Assembly: GCA_002730555.1 (NCBI GenBank)
Contig: PCAM01000037.1
Coordinates: forward strand, 1 to 64,000
Direction: 5' to 3'
Length of the DNA stretch: 64,000 bases
From: Chloroflexota bacterium
GTDB taxonomy: Bacteria; Chloroflexota; Dehalococcoidia; Lucifugimonadales; Lucifugimonadaceae
Both the position numbers and the translations under genes were made by a program. The notes under the pieces were generated by a model that worked only from the letters and a program-made list of their open reading frames with translations, was not told where the DNA came from and made no database searches. Below, one piece after another: positions 9,958-19,348 of this stretch (the stretch's first letter is position 1; the number at the start of each line of letters is the position of its first letter).

Positions 9958-9983
9958 AGTTAGTCCGTGAGGGATTTAGTAGT

Positions 9984-10140
9984 CCCCTCTCCCACCGGGA
10001 GAGGGCTAGGGTCAGGGAGAAGAATGATTCGCGTACATGCACTAATGAGCGCGCCACAGACAACCGATTTTACGACACCTACGCCTAAATCGCCGATACA
10101 TTACCCCTCTCCCAGTAGGGAGAAGGCTGGGATGAGAGGG
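9984..10140. repeat. Two copies of CTCTCCC/GGGAGAG palindromic repeat
   Basis: The rbfA-DtxR spacer holds two imperfect inverted repeats. The first (9984-10019) has arms CCCCTCTCCC and GGGAGAGGG followed by CTAGGGTCAGGGAG. The second (10103-10140) has arms CCCTCTCCC and GGGAGAAGG followed by a GGGATGAGAGG tail. Related copies occur at 19281-19318, 54868-54903 and 54977-55013, all between genes. They resemble REP-like extragenic palindromes. The rest of this spacer shows nothing recognisable. Confidence 0.75.
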
Positions 10141-10234
10141 CCGCCGGCAGGCGGTCAATACGCAATCACGCTCTGGATCTTTCGAGAAATATTCAAGAGC
10201 GCCAGAACCATTCAGAACGAAGGCCCGGACCTGC

Positions 10235-11020
10235 CTACCGTATCGACCTCGTAGCGCAGTCCAGCCCGCAATTCATCGGGCACACCCAGATCCGGGACAC
10301 CACATCCGCCCCCAGCACCGGTGACGCATCGACAGTCTTCAACGTCACCACACCTCGGTACGGCGCGTACTCCAGAATCTCCACCTCCACGCCCGGCACC
10401 AGCCCGTTGTTCACCAGATATTCCAGCAACTCCGGGTCCTCCTCAGGAATTCGATCCAGTCGCAGCGGCTGCCTCACCGGCGCCTCGCTGATCGTCGAGC
10501 TTGCCGGACACGGACTGTAGCCACTTCCGGGGATAGGGTGGCCGAAAGGGCAAGTCGTCGGATTCTTCAGCGTCACGCGAATCCGCTCTTCCAGGTCGTC
10601 CGAAATCGCGTGCTCCAGCCGGTGCGCCTCTGCGTGTGCGCTCGCCAGGTCCAGACCCAGCATGTCCACCACCATCCGCTCGGCCAGCCGGTGCCGTCTA
10701 ACCATCTGCTCAGCCAACCGGGTGCCCTCTTTGGTGAGTTCGATCTTCCGGCTTGAGCCGTGCGTGATGAGCCCCTCTTTTTCCATGCGCCGGAGCATCC
10801 CGGCGATCGACGGCGCAGAAGTCCCGAGTCCCTCGGACTCCGGCGTGCGCTTCAACTGGTCCACGAGGTGGGCGTTCGTAACCGTCAGTCCCTGCTCCTG
10901 AACCATGTAGATCGAAAGAAGGTAGTTCTCGGCCGCCTGCGTCAGTCGCGTTTCGACCGCGCCAGCTTTCTTCCGCGACGATTTTCGCGTCGATCCAGGG
11001 GGGCGTGATGTGTCAGCCAT
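10235..11020 (-). CDS. DtxR/MntR-family metal-dependent regulator with FeoA domain
   Basis: Metal-sensing transcriptional repressor, probably for iron or manganese homeostasis genes. After a basic, Lys/Arg-rich N-terminus, residues ~25-95 form the winged-helix domain (TQAAENYLLSIYMV, then TSAPSIAGMLRRMEKEGLI). The dimerisation and metal-binding domain follows, with the family motif RRHRLAERMVVDMLGL and HAEAHRLEHAISDDLEERI. A C-terminal FeoA/SH3-like domain spans ~170-261. CPFGHPIPG in the middle is the metal-site loop typical of the family. A Cys-rich end (CPMNCGLDC) is less usual. The gene is monocistronic, between a repeat-bearing spacer and tRNA-Asn on the other strand. Confidence 0.88.
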   Translation of the reverse strand: MADTSRPPGSTRKSSRKKAGAVETRLTQAAENYLLSIYMVQEQGLTVTNAHLVDQLKRTPESEGLGTSAPSIAGMLRRMEKEGLITHGSSRKIELTKEGTRLAEQMVRRHRLAERMVVDMLGLDLASAHAEAHRLEHAISDDLEERIRVTLKNPTTCPFGHPIPGSGYSPCPASSTISEAPVRQPLRLDRIPEEDPELLEYLVNNGLVPGVEVEILEYAPYRGVVTLKTVDASPVLGADVVSRIWVCPMNCGLDCATRSIR

Positions 11021-11216
11021 CGTGAGTCGAGACTAGCAACGCTACTACCAACCGTCAACGCCGGAATGCAGATTGTATTCGGAACGACGGCGGGCTCGAC
11101 CCTGTCTCAGAATTGGTGAATTGACGATGGCGGCGTCAATTGACGGGTGCTAGGATTAAATCTCGTGGATGCGCCCAAACCTGCCTGGAGCGGTGATTGC
11201 GTCCAAGAGAACTCGT

Positions 11217-11291
11217 TCCGGAGTAGCTCAGCGGTAGAGCGGTCGGCTGTTAACCGATTGGTCGCAGGTTCGATTCCTGCCTCCGGAGCCA
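11217..11291 (+). tRNA. tRNA-Asn (anticodon GTT)
   Basis: Complete cloverleaf: acceptor TCCGGAG paired with CTCCGGA, D arm GCTC/GAGC, anticodon loop CTGTTAA giving anticodon GTT, T arm GCAGG-TTCGATT-CCTGC, discriminator G and encoded CCA. Confidence 0.95.
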
Positions 11292-11481
11292 GATTCTTCA
11301 CCAACAGTTGTAACTAGCTTTGCAGCTCGCTCCTTTCGCCCCTCTCGACTCCGTCTTTCGGGGCGATTCGGTCTTGGACCTCGCTACGTTCGCCGTAGAG
11401 ACTTTTTCGAGCGCTGCCGCCGTAAATCACATAACCCCCCGAATAAATCGATGCGCCCTGAGTGCAAAGGATCCCCGTTTC

Positions 11482-12648
11482 ATGACGCCTCCGGCCGGAA
11501 GACACTTCCTCCAGATCCCCGGGCCGACAAATGTGCCGGATCGCGTGCTCAGCGCGATCGCCGGACCGACCATCGATCACCGGGGCCCTGACTTCTCCAA
11601 ATTGGCGCTTGAGGTGCTGGCCGGTCTGAAGGGTGTCTTCAAGACAGAATCCAACGTCCTGGTGTTTCCGGGCTCCGGCACCGGCGCATGGGAGGCGGCG
11701 CTGGTCAACACGCTCTCACCGGGCGACCGAATCCTGATGTACGAGACGGGCCAGTTCGCAACGCTCTGGTGTGCGATGGCCCGCAAGCTGGGGATCGAGG
11801 TCGATTTCATCTCCGGGGACTGGCGCCGCGGGGTGGACCCGGATCAGATCGAAGCCCGATTGGCCGAGGACTCGGGTCACCAGATCAAGGCCGTCGCCGT
11901 CGTGCACAACGAGACCTCCACAGGGGTCACGAGCCGTATCGCTGAAGTGCGTGGAGCCATCGACTCGGCGAACCATCCGGCACTCCTTCTGGTGGACACG
12001 ATCTCGTCGCTTGGCTCGATCGACTACCGGCACGATGCGTGGGGTGTGGATGTCACCGTCGGCGGTTCCCAGAAGGGGCTGATGCTTCCTCCGGGGCTCG
12101 GCTTTAATGCCATCAGCGATCGTGCGCTGGCCGCTTCCAACGATGCAGGGCTCCCGAAATCGTACTGGGACTGGAACGGGATGCTTGAGACCAACCCAGG
12201 CGGATTCTTCCCCTACACGCCGGCCACCAACCTACTTTACGGCCTTCGTGAGGCGCTCCTGATGCTGGAGGAAGAGGGACTGGACGCGGTGTTCGCACGA
12301 CATGATCGATTTGCCACCGCCACCCGCAAGGCGGCGGCGGAGTGGGGCTATGAGCTACTTGCTCTGGACGAGCGCGAGTACAGCAGCTCGCTGACGGCAA
12401 TCGTTACGCCGGACGGGCATGACGCCGATCACTTACGAAAAGTAATCCTTGACCGGTTCGACATGTCGCTCGGCACCGGGCTCGGCAAGGTGAAGGGCTG
12501 GTCGTTCCGGATCGGCCATCTTGGAGATCTGAACGACCTGACGCTGATGGGCACCCTCGCCGGCGTGGAGATGGGGCTGGACCTCGCCGGGATTCCACGC
12601 TCAGGCAGCGGCGTTGCCGCGGCTATGGAGTACTTGTCCGCGGGTTAG
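11482..12648 (+). CDS. Class V aminotransferase (alanine/serine-glyoxylate type)
   Basis: PLP-dependent transaminase, probably using glyoxylate as acceptor with alanine or serine as amino donor. The 388-aa protein begins with the AGXT/SGAT signature FLQIPGPTNVPDRVL and has the substrate loop DHRGPDF. The PLP-binding Asp lies in LLLVDTISSLGSID and the Schiff-base Lys in VGGSQKGLMLPPG. I chose the ATG at 11482 over the longer open frame from 11320 because family homology begins there and AAAGGA lies 10 bases upstream. The HDAWGVDVTV segment supports the serine-glyoxylate/alanine-glyoxylate branch. It stands alone after tRNA-Asn. Confidence 0.88.
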   Translation: MTPPAGRHFLQIPGPTNVPDRVLSAIAGPTIDHRGPDFSKLALEVLAGLKGVFKTESNVLVFPGSGTGAWEAALVNTLSPGDRILMYETGQFATLWCAMARKLGIEVDFISGDWRRGVDPDQIEARLAEDSGHQIKAVAVVHNETSTGVTSRIAEVRGAIDSANHPALLLVDTISSLGSIDYRHDAWGVDVTVGGSQKGLMLPPGLGFNAISDRALAASNDAGLPKSYWDWNGMLETNPGGFFPYTPATNLLYGLREALLMLEEEGLDAVFARHDRFATATRKAAAEWGYELLALDEREYSSSLTAIVTPDGHDADHLRKVILDRFDMSLGTGLGKVKGWSFRIGHLGDLNDLTLMGTLAGVEMGLDLAGIPRSGSGVAAAMEYLSAG

Positions 12649-13153
12649 GCTGTCGGCCTGAACCGACCGCGGGGGCCTCACTCTGATCGCGCTCGACGAC
12701 CCTGCCGCCAGCGGAACAGCCGACTCCATGGCGAATGACATGAGCGTGCTCTCCCGGTGAATTGGACGATGTTTCGGCGCCTCGGGACCGGGGCCCCGAA
12801 CTCGACCCATCCCGGTTGTTTCACGACCGGCGCCCTGAACCGGGAGTAAGAGCTGTTCCCGAGATTTCGCTCGCGTGAATACCAACAGTCAGGACAATAG
12901 ACTCGCGACGCCCGCGCCGTCATTCGCGGGGTCATCGTTTCATCCGCCGACTTTCCTTCCACCGCTACGTTCGCCTCTTCCATCACTTTGAACGCGAACT
13001 GTTTTCGGCGGGCGTTGGCGAATTCCTTCCAGCAGGGGCTGTCTCCAAACTAAACCGCCCCCTCCCCCGTGGCGTCGCTCCAGCAAGGACCGAGCGTTCC
13101 GTTTGATCCGAGTATTTCAAGGCGTATTGAAGCGTCATGAAACAATAGGACGT
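12649..13153. other. Spacer without a recognisable gene
   Basis: About 500 bp between the aminotransferase and the hydrolase remnant. A 102-codon minus-strand frame at 12678-12986 (including RVYCPDCWYS) shows no family I recognise and shares the bases with another open frame. I treat it as unassigned, possibly decayed, sequence. Confidence 0.4.
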
Positions 13154-13429
13154 TCACCCCAGTAGTCCAACGCGCTCCAAACCCAGGTGTTCGCGTACCG
13201 CATCGATGTCATCTGCGATTGCGGCCAACGTAATCTCGGGGAACGGCACCCGACTCGATGGCCCCGGGCCTCGGTGATGAACGAAAATCAACTGGATGTA
13301 TTCTCGAATGGGAGGAGAGAGCGTAAGACGTATCGTCTGTTGACTCGAGGACACAGGGATGACGAACGAAACCCCGGTACCCTCGACTTCGCACCCCGGT
13401 CGAACTCCACCGGTCTCGATAAATTGCAT
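13154..13429 (-). pseudogene. Alpha/beta-hydrolase N-terminal remnant
   Basis: A 91-codon frame resembles the first third of an alpha/beta-fold hydrolase of the proline-iminopeptidase-like group. It has an IETGGVRPGCEVEGTG opening, the strand-loop LIFVHHRGPGPSSRVP (oxyanion-side motif) and ITLAAIADDIDAVREHLGL. It stops at RVGLLG, just where the nucleophile elbow (GHSxGG) should follow, so no catalytic Ser, acid or His is present. It is therefore a truncated gene, not an active enzyme. The E1 gene lies downstream on the same strand. Confidence 0.6.
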
Positions 13430-13488
13430 TCTGACCCCTCCGGGACGGATTTTCTTTAATCAGTCCGAAGGATTGAGGTCCGTATCCC

Positions 13489-15864
13489 CTAAACCCTGCG
13501 TCGTCGCTCCCGATCAACCACACCCAGCGCGGCCGCATAGATGCCCTCGGTGTCGATGCCAAACAACCCGTAAAGATCGTCGCGTGAGCCCGACTGCCCA
13601 AACGTGTCCACACCCAGGTTGACCGAGGGGGAATCCAGGGCCGATCCGATGTACGCCAGCGTGTGCGGCGACCCATCGATCACCGTCACCACGGGAGTCC
13701 CCACCTCGTGCGAAGCAAGAAGGCCCGTCGGATCGTAAAGCCCAACGTCCTGCCCCCTCACCTGCCCCTTCTCGGCCGCACGTATCCGCCGGTGGAATAT
13801 GTCAGGACTCGTCACGGAGAACACGTTTGCGCCGATCCCCTCCCGTTCCAGCAGCGAAATCGCCGCCAGCGCCTCCGGCACCATCACCCCGGTCGCAAAT
13901 AGATTGACGATGGAATCGGCATCGGAATTAGCCGTCCGCAATCGGTAACAACCGTCAAGCACGGCCTTCCGCAGCACATCGACATCGGCCTCGTCTTGCG
14001 GATCGTTAAATAACGATTGATCGATCAACTTCGTGCTCAGCCGCAGGAACACCGACTCGCCCTCGCCCGAGCCGATACCGCGAATCGACTCAAGCAAGAT
14101 CCACTCTAGCTCCCGAGCGAAGGTCGGCTCGTAATAGCGGATGTTCGGCAACTCCATCCCGATGGACGGAGAAAGCATCCCCTGGTGCGAACCACCCTCG
14201 GGGCTGAGCGTGACACCGGACGGCGTCGCCACGGCGATGAACTTCGACTCCTGGTACACCCCGTAAACAAGCGGGTCGAGACCACGCACAATAAACGGGT
14301 CGTACAGAGTGCCGATAGGCACCAGCCGCCGACCAGACAGCTCTTTTGAGAGCCCCAGTTGCCCCAGTAGCAGGAACAGACTCGTCTCAGACAATCCCAG
14401 CTCGATGTGGCGCCCGTGCGGCCCCTCGGTCCACTTCAGCACCCGGCTCTCGGTATCGAAAAACTCGGTCGCTTCCGTATGATGCCAGACGCCTGAGCGA
14501 TTGATCCACGATCCCAGGCTGGTCGAAGTGGCGACGTCCGGTGACACGGTGACGATGCGTTCAGACGCCTCCGGGGACGTCCGCGCGATCTCAAGCAGGA
14601 TGCGTGCGAAGCTCTCCTGGGTGGAGGCGGTGGTGGTCAGACCCAGATCGGTGTCGTTGAACGTAATCGCCGGCTCTTCCCGGACGGCGGGCCGGCTCAA
14701 CCGCTGTGCGGCGTGCGACAGGTAGACGGATTCGTCGCTCCCGTCCGGGAATCGATCCCACGGGTAGTCCGGCGAAACGCCGAAGTGATCGGCCAGCTCC
14801 TCGTACTGCTCCTGCGTCACAAGCGCCGAGTGATTTGCTGGATCGGCCGCTATCGGCAAGCCCCAACCCTTCACCGTGTACGCAAACACCACCGACGGGC
14901 CATCGGTGCCGGAGGCCTCTTCGTAGCACCTGGCAAGCGTGCCGACGTCATGTCCGCCCAATCCCGCGATGCGCCGTTGCAATTCATCGTCGTCGAAATC
15001 GCTCACACAGCGCTCGATATCGCTGCGCTGCCCGCGCGTCGTCTCAAGCAACCGCGTCCTCACTTCGGCCGCGGGCGCCACCAGCATCGCCTGGTACTCC
15101 TGGTTCGGCATATCGTCGATGCGAGTCCGAAGCGCCTCGCCACCCGGCAGCTCCATCAACTCGGTAAGTTGCTCTCCGTACTTGGCTACGACCACATTCC
15201 AGCCGTTCACCCGGAACATGTCCATGAACCGTGCGACACGTATGCCCGGCACCACGCGGTCCAGGCTCTGGCGGTTCAGATCCACGATCCACGTGCATCG
15301 GTCCAGGCCCTGAATTGCCGGTTCTGTGACCGTCTCCCAGATGGAGCCTTCATCCAGCTCCGCATCTCCCATATGGGCAAAGAAACGCCCGGACGTGGGC
15401 TCAAGACTGTGCCCGTCCAGGTAGTCGCGCACGAGCGCCCCGAACGTGACGGCGCCGGGGGACAATCCCACCGAACCGGACGAGTAATCCGGCCGATCCG
15501 GGTCCTTAGTTCGGCTCGGGTAGGCCTGCAGCCCGCCGAATTCACGGAGGGTAGGCAGGTACTTCACGTCCAGGTTCCCGAGCAGGTACTGGATAGCGTG
15601 GTAGACCGGGGACGCGTGCGGCTTGATCGCCACCCTGTCTTCGGATGTGAGCGTCTCGAAATACAGCGCGCTGAGGATGGCGGCAGAGGAAGCGGACGAC
15701 GCCTGGTGGCCGCCAACTTTTGACCCGTCGGTACTCTCGCGGATGTTGTTGGCCCAGTGGATGATGGCCGTCGCCAGCCACAGGACCCTGTCCCGGGCGT
15801 TGTCCCGTATGAGCTGAACCTGGGATCTTCCCTGTGGGTTAACGGGCGGGTTCACGGCAACCAT
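13489..15864 (-). CDS. Homodimeric 2-oxoacid (pyruvate) dehydrogenase E1 / transketolase-like
   Basis: Thiamine-diphosphate enzyme of the single-chain E1 (AceE-like) group; the likely reaction is decarboxylation of pyruvate or a related 2-oxoacid. At 791 aa it is slightly shorter than AceE. Visible: SKVGGHQASSASSAAIL near residue 70, the ThDP/Mg site GDAELDEGSIWE ... VDLNRQSLD near 190-225, and the loop AYTVKGWGLPIAADPANHSALV. The pyrimidine-binding domain and C-terminal transketolase domain follow. I chose the ATG at 15864 because GGAG lies seven bases upstream; an in-frame 20-codon extension has no such site. No E2 or E3 gene is adjacent, so its partner enzymes or even its substrate remain open. 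Confidence 0.8.
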   Translation of the reverse strand: MVAVNPPVNPQGRSQVQLIRDNARDRVLWLATAIIHWANNIRESTDGSKVGGHQASSASSAAILSALYFETLTSEDRVAIKPHASPVYHAIQYLLGNLDVKYLPTLREFGGLQAYPSRTKDPDRPDYSSGSVGLSPGAVTFGALVRDYLDGHSLEPTSGRFFAHMGDAELDEGSIWETVTEPAIQGLDRCTWIVDLNRQSLDRVVPGIRVARFMDMFRVNGWNVVVAKYGEQLTELMELPGGEALRTRIDDMPNQEYQAMLVAPAAEVRTRLLETTRGQRSDIERCVSDFDDDELQRRIAGLGGHDVGTLARCYEEASGTDGPSVVFAYTVKGWGLPIAADPANHSALVTQEQYEELADHFGVSPDYPWDRFPDGSDESVYLSHAAQRLSRPAVREEPAITFNDTDLGLTTTASTQESFARILLEIARTSPEASERIVTVSPDVATSTSLGSWINRSGVWHHTEATEFFDTESRVLKWTEGPHGRHIELGLSETSLFLLLGQLGLSKELSGRRLVPIGTLYDPFIVRGLDPLVYGVYQESKFIAVATPSGVTLSPEGGSHQGMLSPSIGMELPNIRYYEPTFARELEWILLESIRGIGSGEGESVFLRLSTKLIDQSLFNDPQDEADVDVLRKAVLDGCYRLRTANSDADSIVNLFATGVMVPEALAAISLLEREGIGANVFSVTSPDIFHRRIRAAEKGQVRGQDVGLYDPTGLLASHEVGTPVVTVIDGSPHTLAYIGSALDSPSVNLGVDTFGQSGSRDDLYGLFGIDTEGIYAAALGVVDRERRRRV

Positions 15865-16106
15865 CGACGTACTCCGGCTTGGCCCGTACCGGGTGTACGA
15901 ACGTGAGCGGACGTTCCAGTCCACCGATCAACGGGCGATTACGGCGATCTTACACGTCAGAGGGCTGCCTGACGCATTCCACGGAGCTCAGTTCTGCTCC
16001 GCTCCCTCCGCCCGTGGCCGCCCGGGGGCACGATAGACTCGGGCCTGTATACCGGAATCGTTCTCGAAACCCGTCCAAAACAAAGTAAGAAAACGTCTGG
16101 ATCTCC

Positions 16107-17213
16107 ATGAAATTTGACCGGCTGGACATCTATCACGTAGCCATGCCGCTGATCTACCCGTGGCGCACGTCGTACGGCGAGGACTACGACATCCACTCGG
16201 TGCTCGTGAAGGCCATGGACGGCGACACCGTGGCGTGGTCGGAGTCGTCGCCTCTGCACGCCCCCACCTACCTCACCGAGAGCGCAGGCGGCGTGTTCTA
16301 CCTGCTGTCCGAGATCATGGGCCCTCAAGTGGTTGGACGCGAGTTCGAGGATGCCGACCACCTCAATCGGGCGTTGTCGATGTTCAAGGGCAACACCTTC
16401 GCCAAAGCCGCGCTGGAGATCGCCTCGTGGACGTTGCTGGTACGTTCATCCGGTATACCGCTGCACACCCTACTCGGCGGGGACACACGCGAGGTCGTTG
16501 CCGGGGCTGATTTCGGCATTCAGGACTCGATCGACATGCTGCTCGGCAACATCCAGATCGCCGTGGACGCCGGGTTCCCAAGAATCAAGCTTAAGGCCGC
16601 GCCCGGCTGGGACCTCGACATGCTCAAGGCCGTTCGGGGGGCTTTCCCGGACAGCGTGTTCCACATCGACTGCAACGGCGGTTACTCGCTGGACGACCTG
16701 CCGATGTTCAAAGAGATCGACAGGCTGGGATTGGCGTTCATCGAGCAACCGCTGGCGTTTGATGACCTGCTCGACCACGCCGAGCTTGCGAGGAAGATCG
16801 AAACCCCGGTCTGCCTGGACGAGAGCGCCATCAGCGTGAGGGCGGTCGAGCAGGCGCTACGCATCGGCGCCGCCAGTTACATCAACATCAAGCCCGGCAG
16901 GGTCGGCGGCCTAGCCAACTCTATCGCCATCCATGACATTTGCCGGGACGCCGGCGTGCCGGTCTGGGTCGGCGGCATGCTGGAGAGCGCCCTCGGCGCT
17001 GCGATATGTGTGGAGCTTGCGACGCTGCCCAACTTCACATATCCGGGCGACCTGTTCCCGTCCTCCCGCTTCTACGAGCGCGATCTAAGCCAGCCCGATA
17101 ACGAGCTGACACCGGCGCGAACCTTCACCCCGTTCACGAATGGACTGCCCGAACCGGACGCGGATCGGCTGGCCGAGTACACCGTGCGTTCGGCTACGGT
17201 GACGCCCGGATGA
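16107..17213 (+). CDS. Enolase superfamily: OSBS/N-acylamino acid racemase-like
   Basis: Member of the muconate-lactonizing subgroup of the enolase superfamily, closest by motif to o-succinylbenzoate synthase / N-acylamino acid racemase. The 368-aa chain has the capping domain (~1-120) and the barrel with both catalytic lysines: KxK on strand 2 (IKLKAAPGWD) and the strand-6 Lys in YINIKPGRVGG. Metal ligands appear as Asp in FHIDCNGGYS, Glu in FIEQPLAFDD and Asp in VCLDESA. Menaquinone genes are not nearby, so the substrate could be an N-acyl amino acid or dipeptide rather than SHCHC. The beta-propeller gene follows 22 bp downstream on the same strand. Confidence 0.85.
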   Translation: MKFDRLDIYHVAMPLIYPWRTSYGEDYDIHSVLVKAMDGDTVAWSESSPLHAPTYLTESAGGVFYLLSEIMGPQVVGREFEDADHLNRALSMFKGNTFAKAALEIASWTLLVRSSGIPLHTLLGGDTREVVAGADFGIQDSIDMLLGNIQIAVDAGFPRIKLKAAPGWDLDMLKAVRGAFPDSVFHIDCNGGYSLDDLPMFKEIDRLGLAFIEQPLAFDDLLDHAELARKIETPVCLDESAISVRAVEQALRIGAASYINIKPGRVGGLANSIAIHDICRDAGVPVWVGGMLESALGAAICVELATLPNFTYPGDLFPSSRFYERDLSQPDNELTPARTFTPFTNGLPEPDADRLAEYTVRSATVTPG

Positions 17214-17235
17214 CCCGGAGCAACCTGCTAAGAGC

Positions 17236-18258
17236 GTGCATTCGATGATCGCGCGTGGGTGGCGGAGCAAGCTGCCGCGTCTCCTGATCGCCGGGATGGC
17301 GTTCGTGGCGGCCGTGGCGATCGTCTCCGAGATCGAGTCTAAGAGGGATGTCGGCGGAGCACCGGTAAACGACGAGCCGGTTCCGATCATAGAATCACGG
17401 ACCTGGGTGGTCGGTCAGGATCCGATGGACGTCATCTTCGACGGCGAGAAACTGTGGGTTGCGGAAACCGGCTTCGGGATCGTGACCAGCCACGGGCTTG
17501 ATGGACAGCACCTGGACACGGCGGACGTGGGCGGGCAACCGGCCGTGCTGGCATTTGGCGACGGATTCGTTTGGGCCCTCGACGCCGATGACGGCTCTGT
17601 GAGCCAACTGGACGACGACGCGAAAATACTGCGGAAGTTCCAGGTCGGGCTTGAACCCGCCGGGATGGTTTTCCTCGGCGGCCACCTGTGGGTGACCGAC
17701 CCCACGCGCGGCTCCGTGTCGCAGATCTCACCGGACGGTGGACTGGAACGGCTGCTTGAGATCGGGGTCTCGCCGGGCGCTATCACCAAAACGCCGGAAC
17801 AGGTACTCGTCGTTGACGGCGACACACTCACCGTCACGGGCGTCGACCCGAGCGGCGAGATCGTCGGATCGTTCGAGTATCCGGATCAGATCGACATCGG
17901 CGACTTTGAGCATGTCCCGGGTGTTCCGACCGCGTTCCTGTCCACGCCGGACGCCCTGTGGATCGCATTCGGTGACATCGGTCAGGTCATGCGTCTCACC
18001 CTCGCAGGAACCTATTCCGGGCTGACCCGCATTCCAACGGGGCGGCTGTCTCTGGCATGGAGCGGCAGTGAGCTTTGGGTGGCCTCGGCCGACGCTGGTT
18101 CGATCACCCGTATCTCCAGTATCGGAACTATCATCGCAACGCACAACATAGGCGGCGAGCCGACGGCTGTCACGCACGACGGCGAGAATGGCTGGGTCGT
18201 GGACGACGATAAGAACGCGCTAATCAAGCTCACGCCGGTCGAGTCGATCCCGAAGTAG
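17236..18258 (+). CDS. Membrane-anchored beta-propeller (YncE/Vgb-like)
   Basis: Exported repeat protein with one N-terminal membrane segment (LLIAGMAFVAAVAIV, residues ~16-31), then six to seven propeller blades. The blades carry repeated strings of the type GQDPMDVIFDGEKLWVAE, VGGQPAVLAFGDGFVWALD and LEPAGMVFLGGHLWVTD, and the last is GGEPTAVTHDGENGWVVDD. The pattern 'P-hydrophobic-x-hydrophobic ... LWV' is that of the virginiamycin B lyase/YncE fold, but lyase catalytic residues cannot be confirmed. The GTG at 17236 or the ATG at 17245 may start it. Twelve bases of a perfect hairpin stem begin right after the stop. Confidence 0.7.
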   Translation: MHSMIARGWRSKLPRLLIAGMAFVAAVAIVSEIESKRDVGGAPVNDEPVPIIESRTWVVGQDPMDVIFDGEKLWVAETGFGIVTSHGLDGQHLDTADVGGQPAVLAFGDGFVWALDADDGSVSQLDDDAKILRKFQVGLEPAGMVFLGGHLWVTDPTRGSVSQISPDGGLERLLEIGVSPGAITKTPEQVLVVDGDTLTVTGVDPSGEIVGSFEYPDQIDIGDFEHVPGVPTAFLSTPDALWIAFGDIGQVMRLTLAGTYSGLTRIPTGRLSLAWSGSELWVASADAGSITRISSIGTIIATHNIGGEPTAVTHDGENGWVVDDDKNALIKLTPVESIPK

Positions 18259-18285
18259 GGAGCGCCTTTCGTGGAAAGGCGCTCC
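18259..18285. terminator. Perfect 12-bp hairpin after the propeller gene
   Basis: Arms GGAGCGCCTTTC and GAAAGGCGCTCC enclose a three-base loop directly behind the stop codon. There is no T tract on either strand, so it may act as a transcript-end or stability element rather than a canonical intrinsic terminator. Confidence 0.5.
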
Positions 18286-18933
18286 GCAAGCGCGACGAAT
18301 GGTGAACACACCGTTGCAAGAGGGGGAGTACCGTATGACTGAGGCGCGGACTTCTTCCGTACCCGTGGCCGAGACACTGGAAGAGCTCCAGGCCACGATA
18401 GAGGCGCACCTGGACGACACCGTGTCGTCCACCAGATCGACCTCGTCGGAAACCAGCACGTAGCGGTTGACGAACTCGTACACGTTTTCGACCGATTCCC
18501 GTGAAGTGCTCCAACCATCGATGCTCTGGACGTCCCAGCGGTCGTACGTGTAGCGAAGAAGCGCGCCTTCCTCCACGGTCGCCATCCCGGAGTAAATGCC
18601 GGGTTGATCCGGATCCAGCTCAAGTTCGACCCGTTCCAGCGAAATGACGTTGCCCGGCGACATCGTCATGAGCACGACACGATCACCGGCGAATGGTTAC
18701 TCGGAGCCCGAACGCGGAACTCCAGCTTGCGGGCTGGAAACGCCGGGTCGGAAGCGAACTTCGGGGTTCCGCCACCGGTTTGCGGCTGAGACGTCGCGGT
18801 CGACGCCGCGCCTTGAGAGCCGGGCGTGCCCGTCGGAACTTTCCTCCAGTTCAGACGAACCACCACAGGCCGTGAGTACGGCGAAAGCGATAGCTGTGAG
18901 AGAAAGGGGGAACGAGCGGCGAAGCGGAGACAT
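18286..18933 (-). pseudogene. Frameshifted lipoprotein gene
   Basis: The minus strand opens with a clear lipoprotein signal (MSPLRRSFPLSLTAIAFAVL then TACGG) at 18933. The plausible linker (TATSQPQTGGGTPKF, then ARKLEFRVRAP) continues in a different frame. A third segment, back in the first frame from about 18675, holds an ordered-looking domain (VELELDPDQPGIYSGMA ... TYDRWDVQSIDGW). One stop and at least two frame changes separate the parts, so I read it as one broken gene. The domain is not recognised. A sequencing error could also produce this. Confidence 0.5.
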
Positions 18934-19008
18934 CTGTTATGCCTGAACGAGATGTGGGGCCATCGTGTTTCCGTTCGAACCGGCTCCGAGCCGGAACGGT
19001 AGGCCTAC

Positions 19009-19137
19009 TGTCATCCTGAACTTGATTCAGGATCGTTCGGTACAGCGGTAACGTTCTGAGTGTCCCGGGTACGCCCATGCCAAGATCTCGCGTTATCCCG
19101 GAATGAGCGGATTCTGAATCGAGTTCAGGATGACAGC
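19009..19137. repeat. Two ATCCTGAA...TTCAGGAT palindromes
   Basis: Copies at 19009-19034 (TCATCCTGAA ... TTCAGGATC) and 19111-19137 (ATTCTGAATCGAGTTCAGGA) are short extragenic inverted repeats. A third related copy lies at 41942-41965. No gene is visible in this stretch. Confidence 0.65.
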
Positions 19138-19280
19138 ACGCAAGTCCTTCACGACAACCGACAGATTCTTGGGATAAACCCGCATGGATTCCCTACTACT
19201 CGGAGATGACGTGATAGAGGTGCGTTCTAGCGCAACATAACCACCCTGAACTCCCTCCTGCATCAGAAGGGGGCGAACGT

Positions 19281-19318
19281 GAGCCCTCTCCCTGAGAGGG
19301 AGAGGGTCTGGGTGTGGG
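19281..19318. repeat. CTCTCCC/GGGAGAGGG palindromic repeat, third copy
   Basis: Arms CCCTCTCCCT and AGGGAGAGGG with the tail TCTGGGTGTGGG match the family seen upstream of the DtxR gene. It lies just past the end of the acyl-CoA ligase gene. Confidence 0.7.
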
Positions 19319-19348
19319 TCGCGTCGCCGCGATCACACCCGGTTCCTC

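Noticed and set aside
9984-10140. CRISPR array from repeated CTCTCCC units
   Set aside because: Copies are palindromic, irregularly spaced and scattered over the window, with no cas genes.
12601-12986. Overlapping open frames with YCPDC
   Set aside because: No recognisable family and two frames compete. A decayed gene is possible but cannot be supported.
14713-15723. 336-codon plus-strand frame
   Set aside because: Antisense to the E1 gene; no family motif, and high GC creates such shadows.
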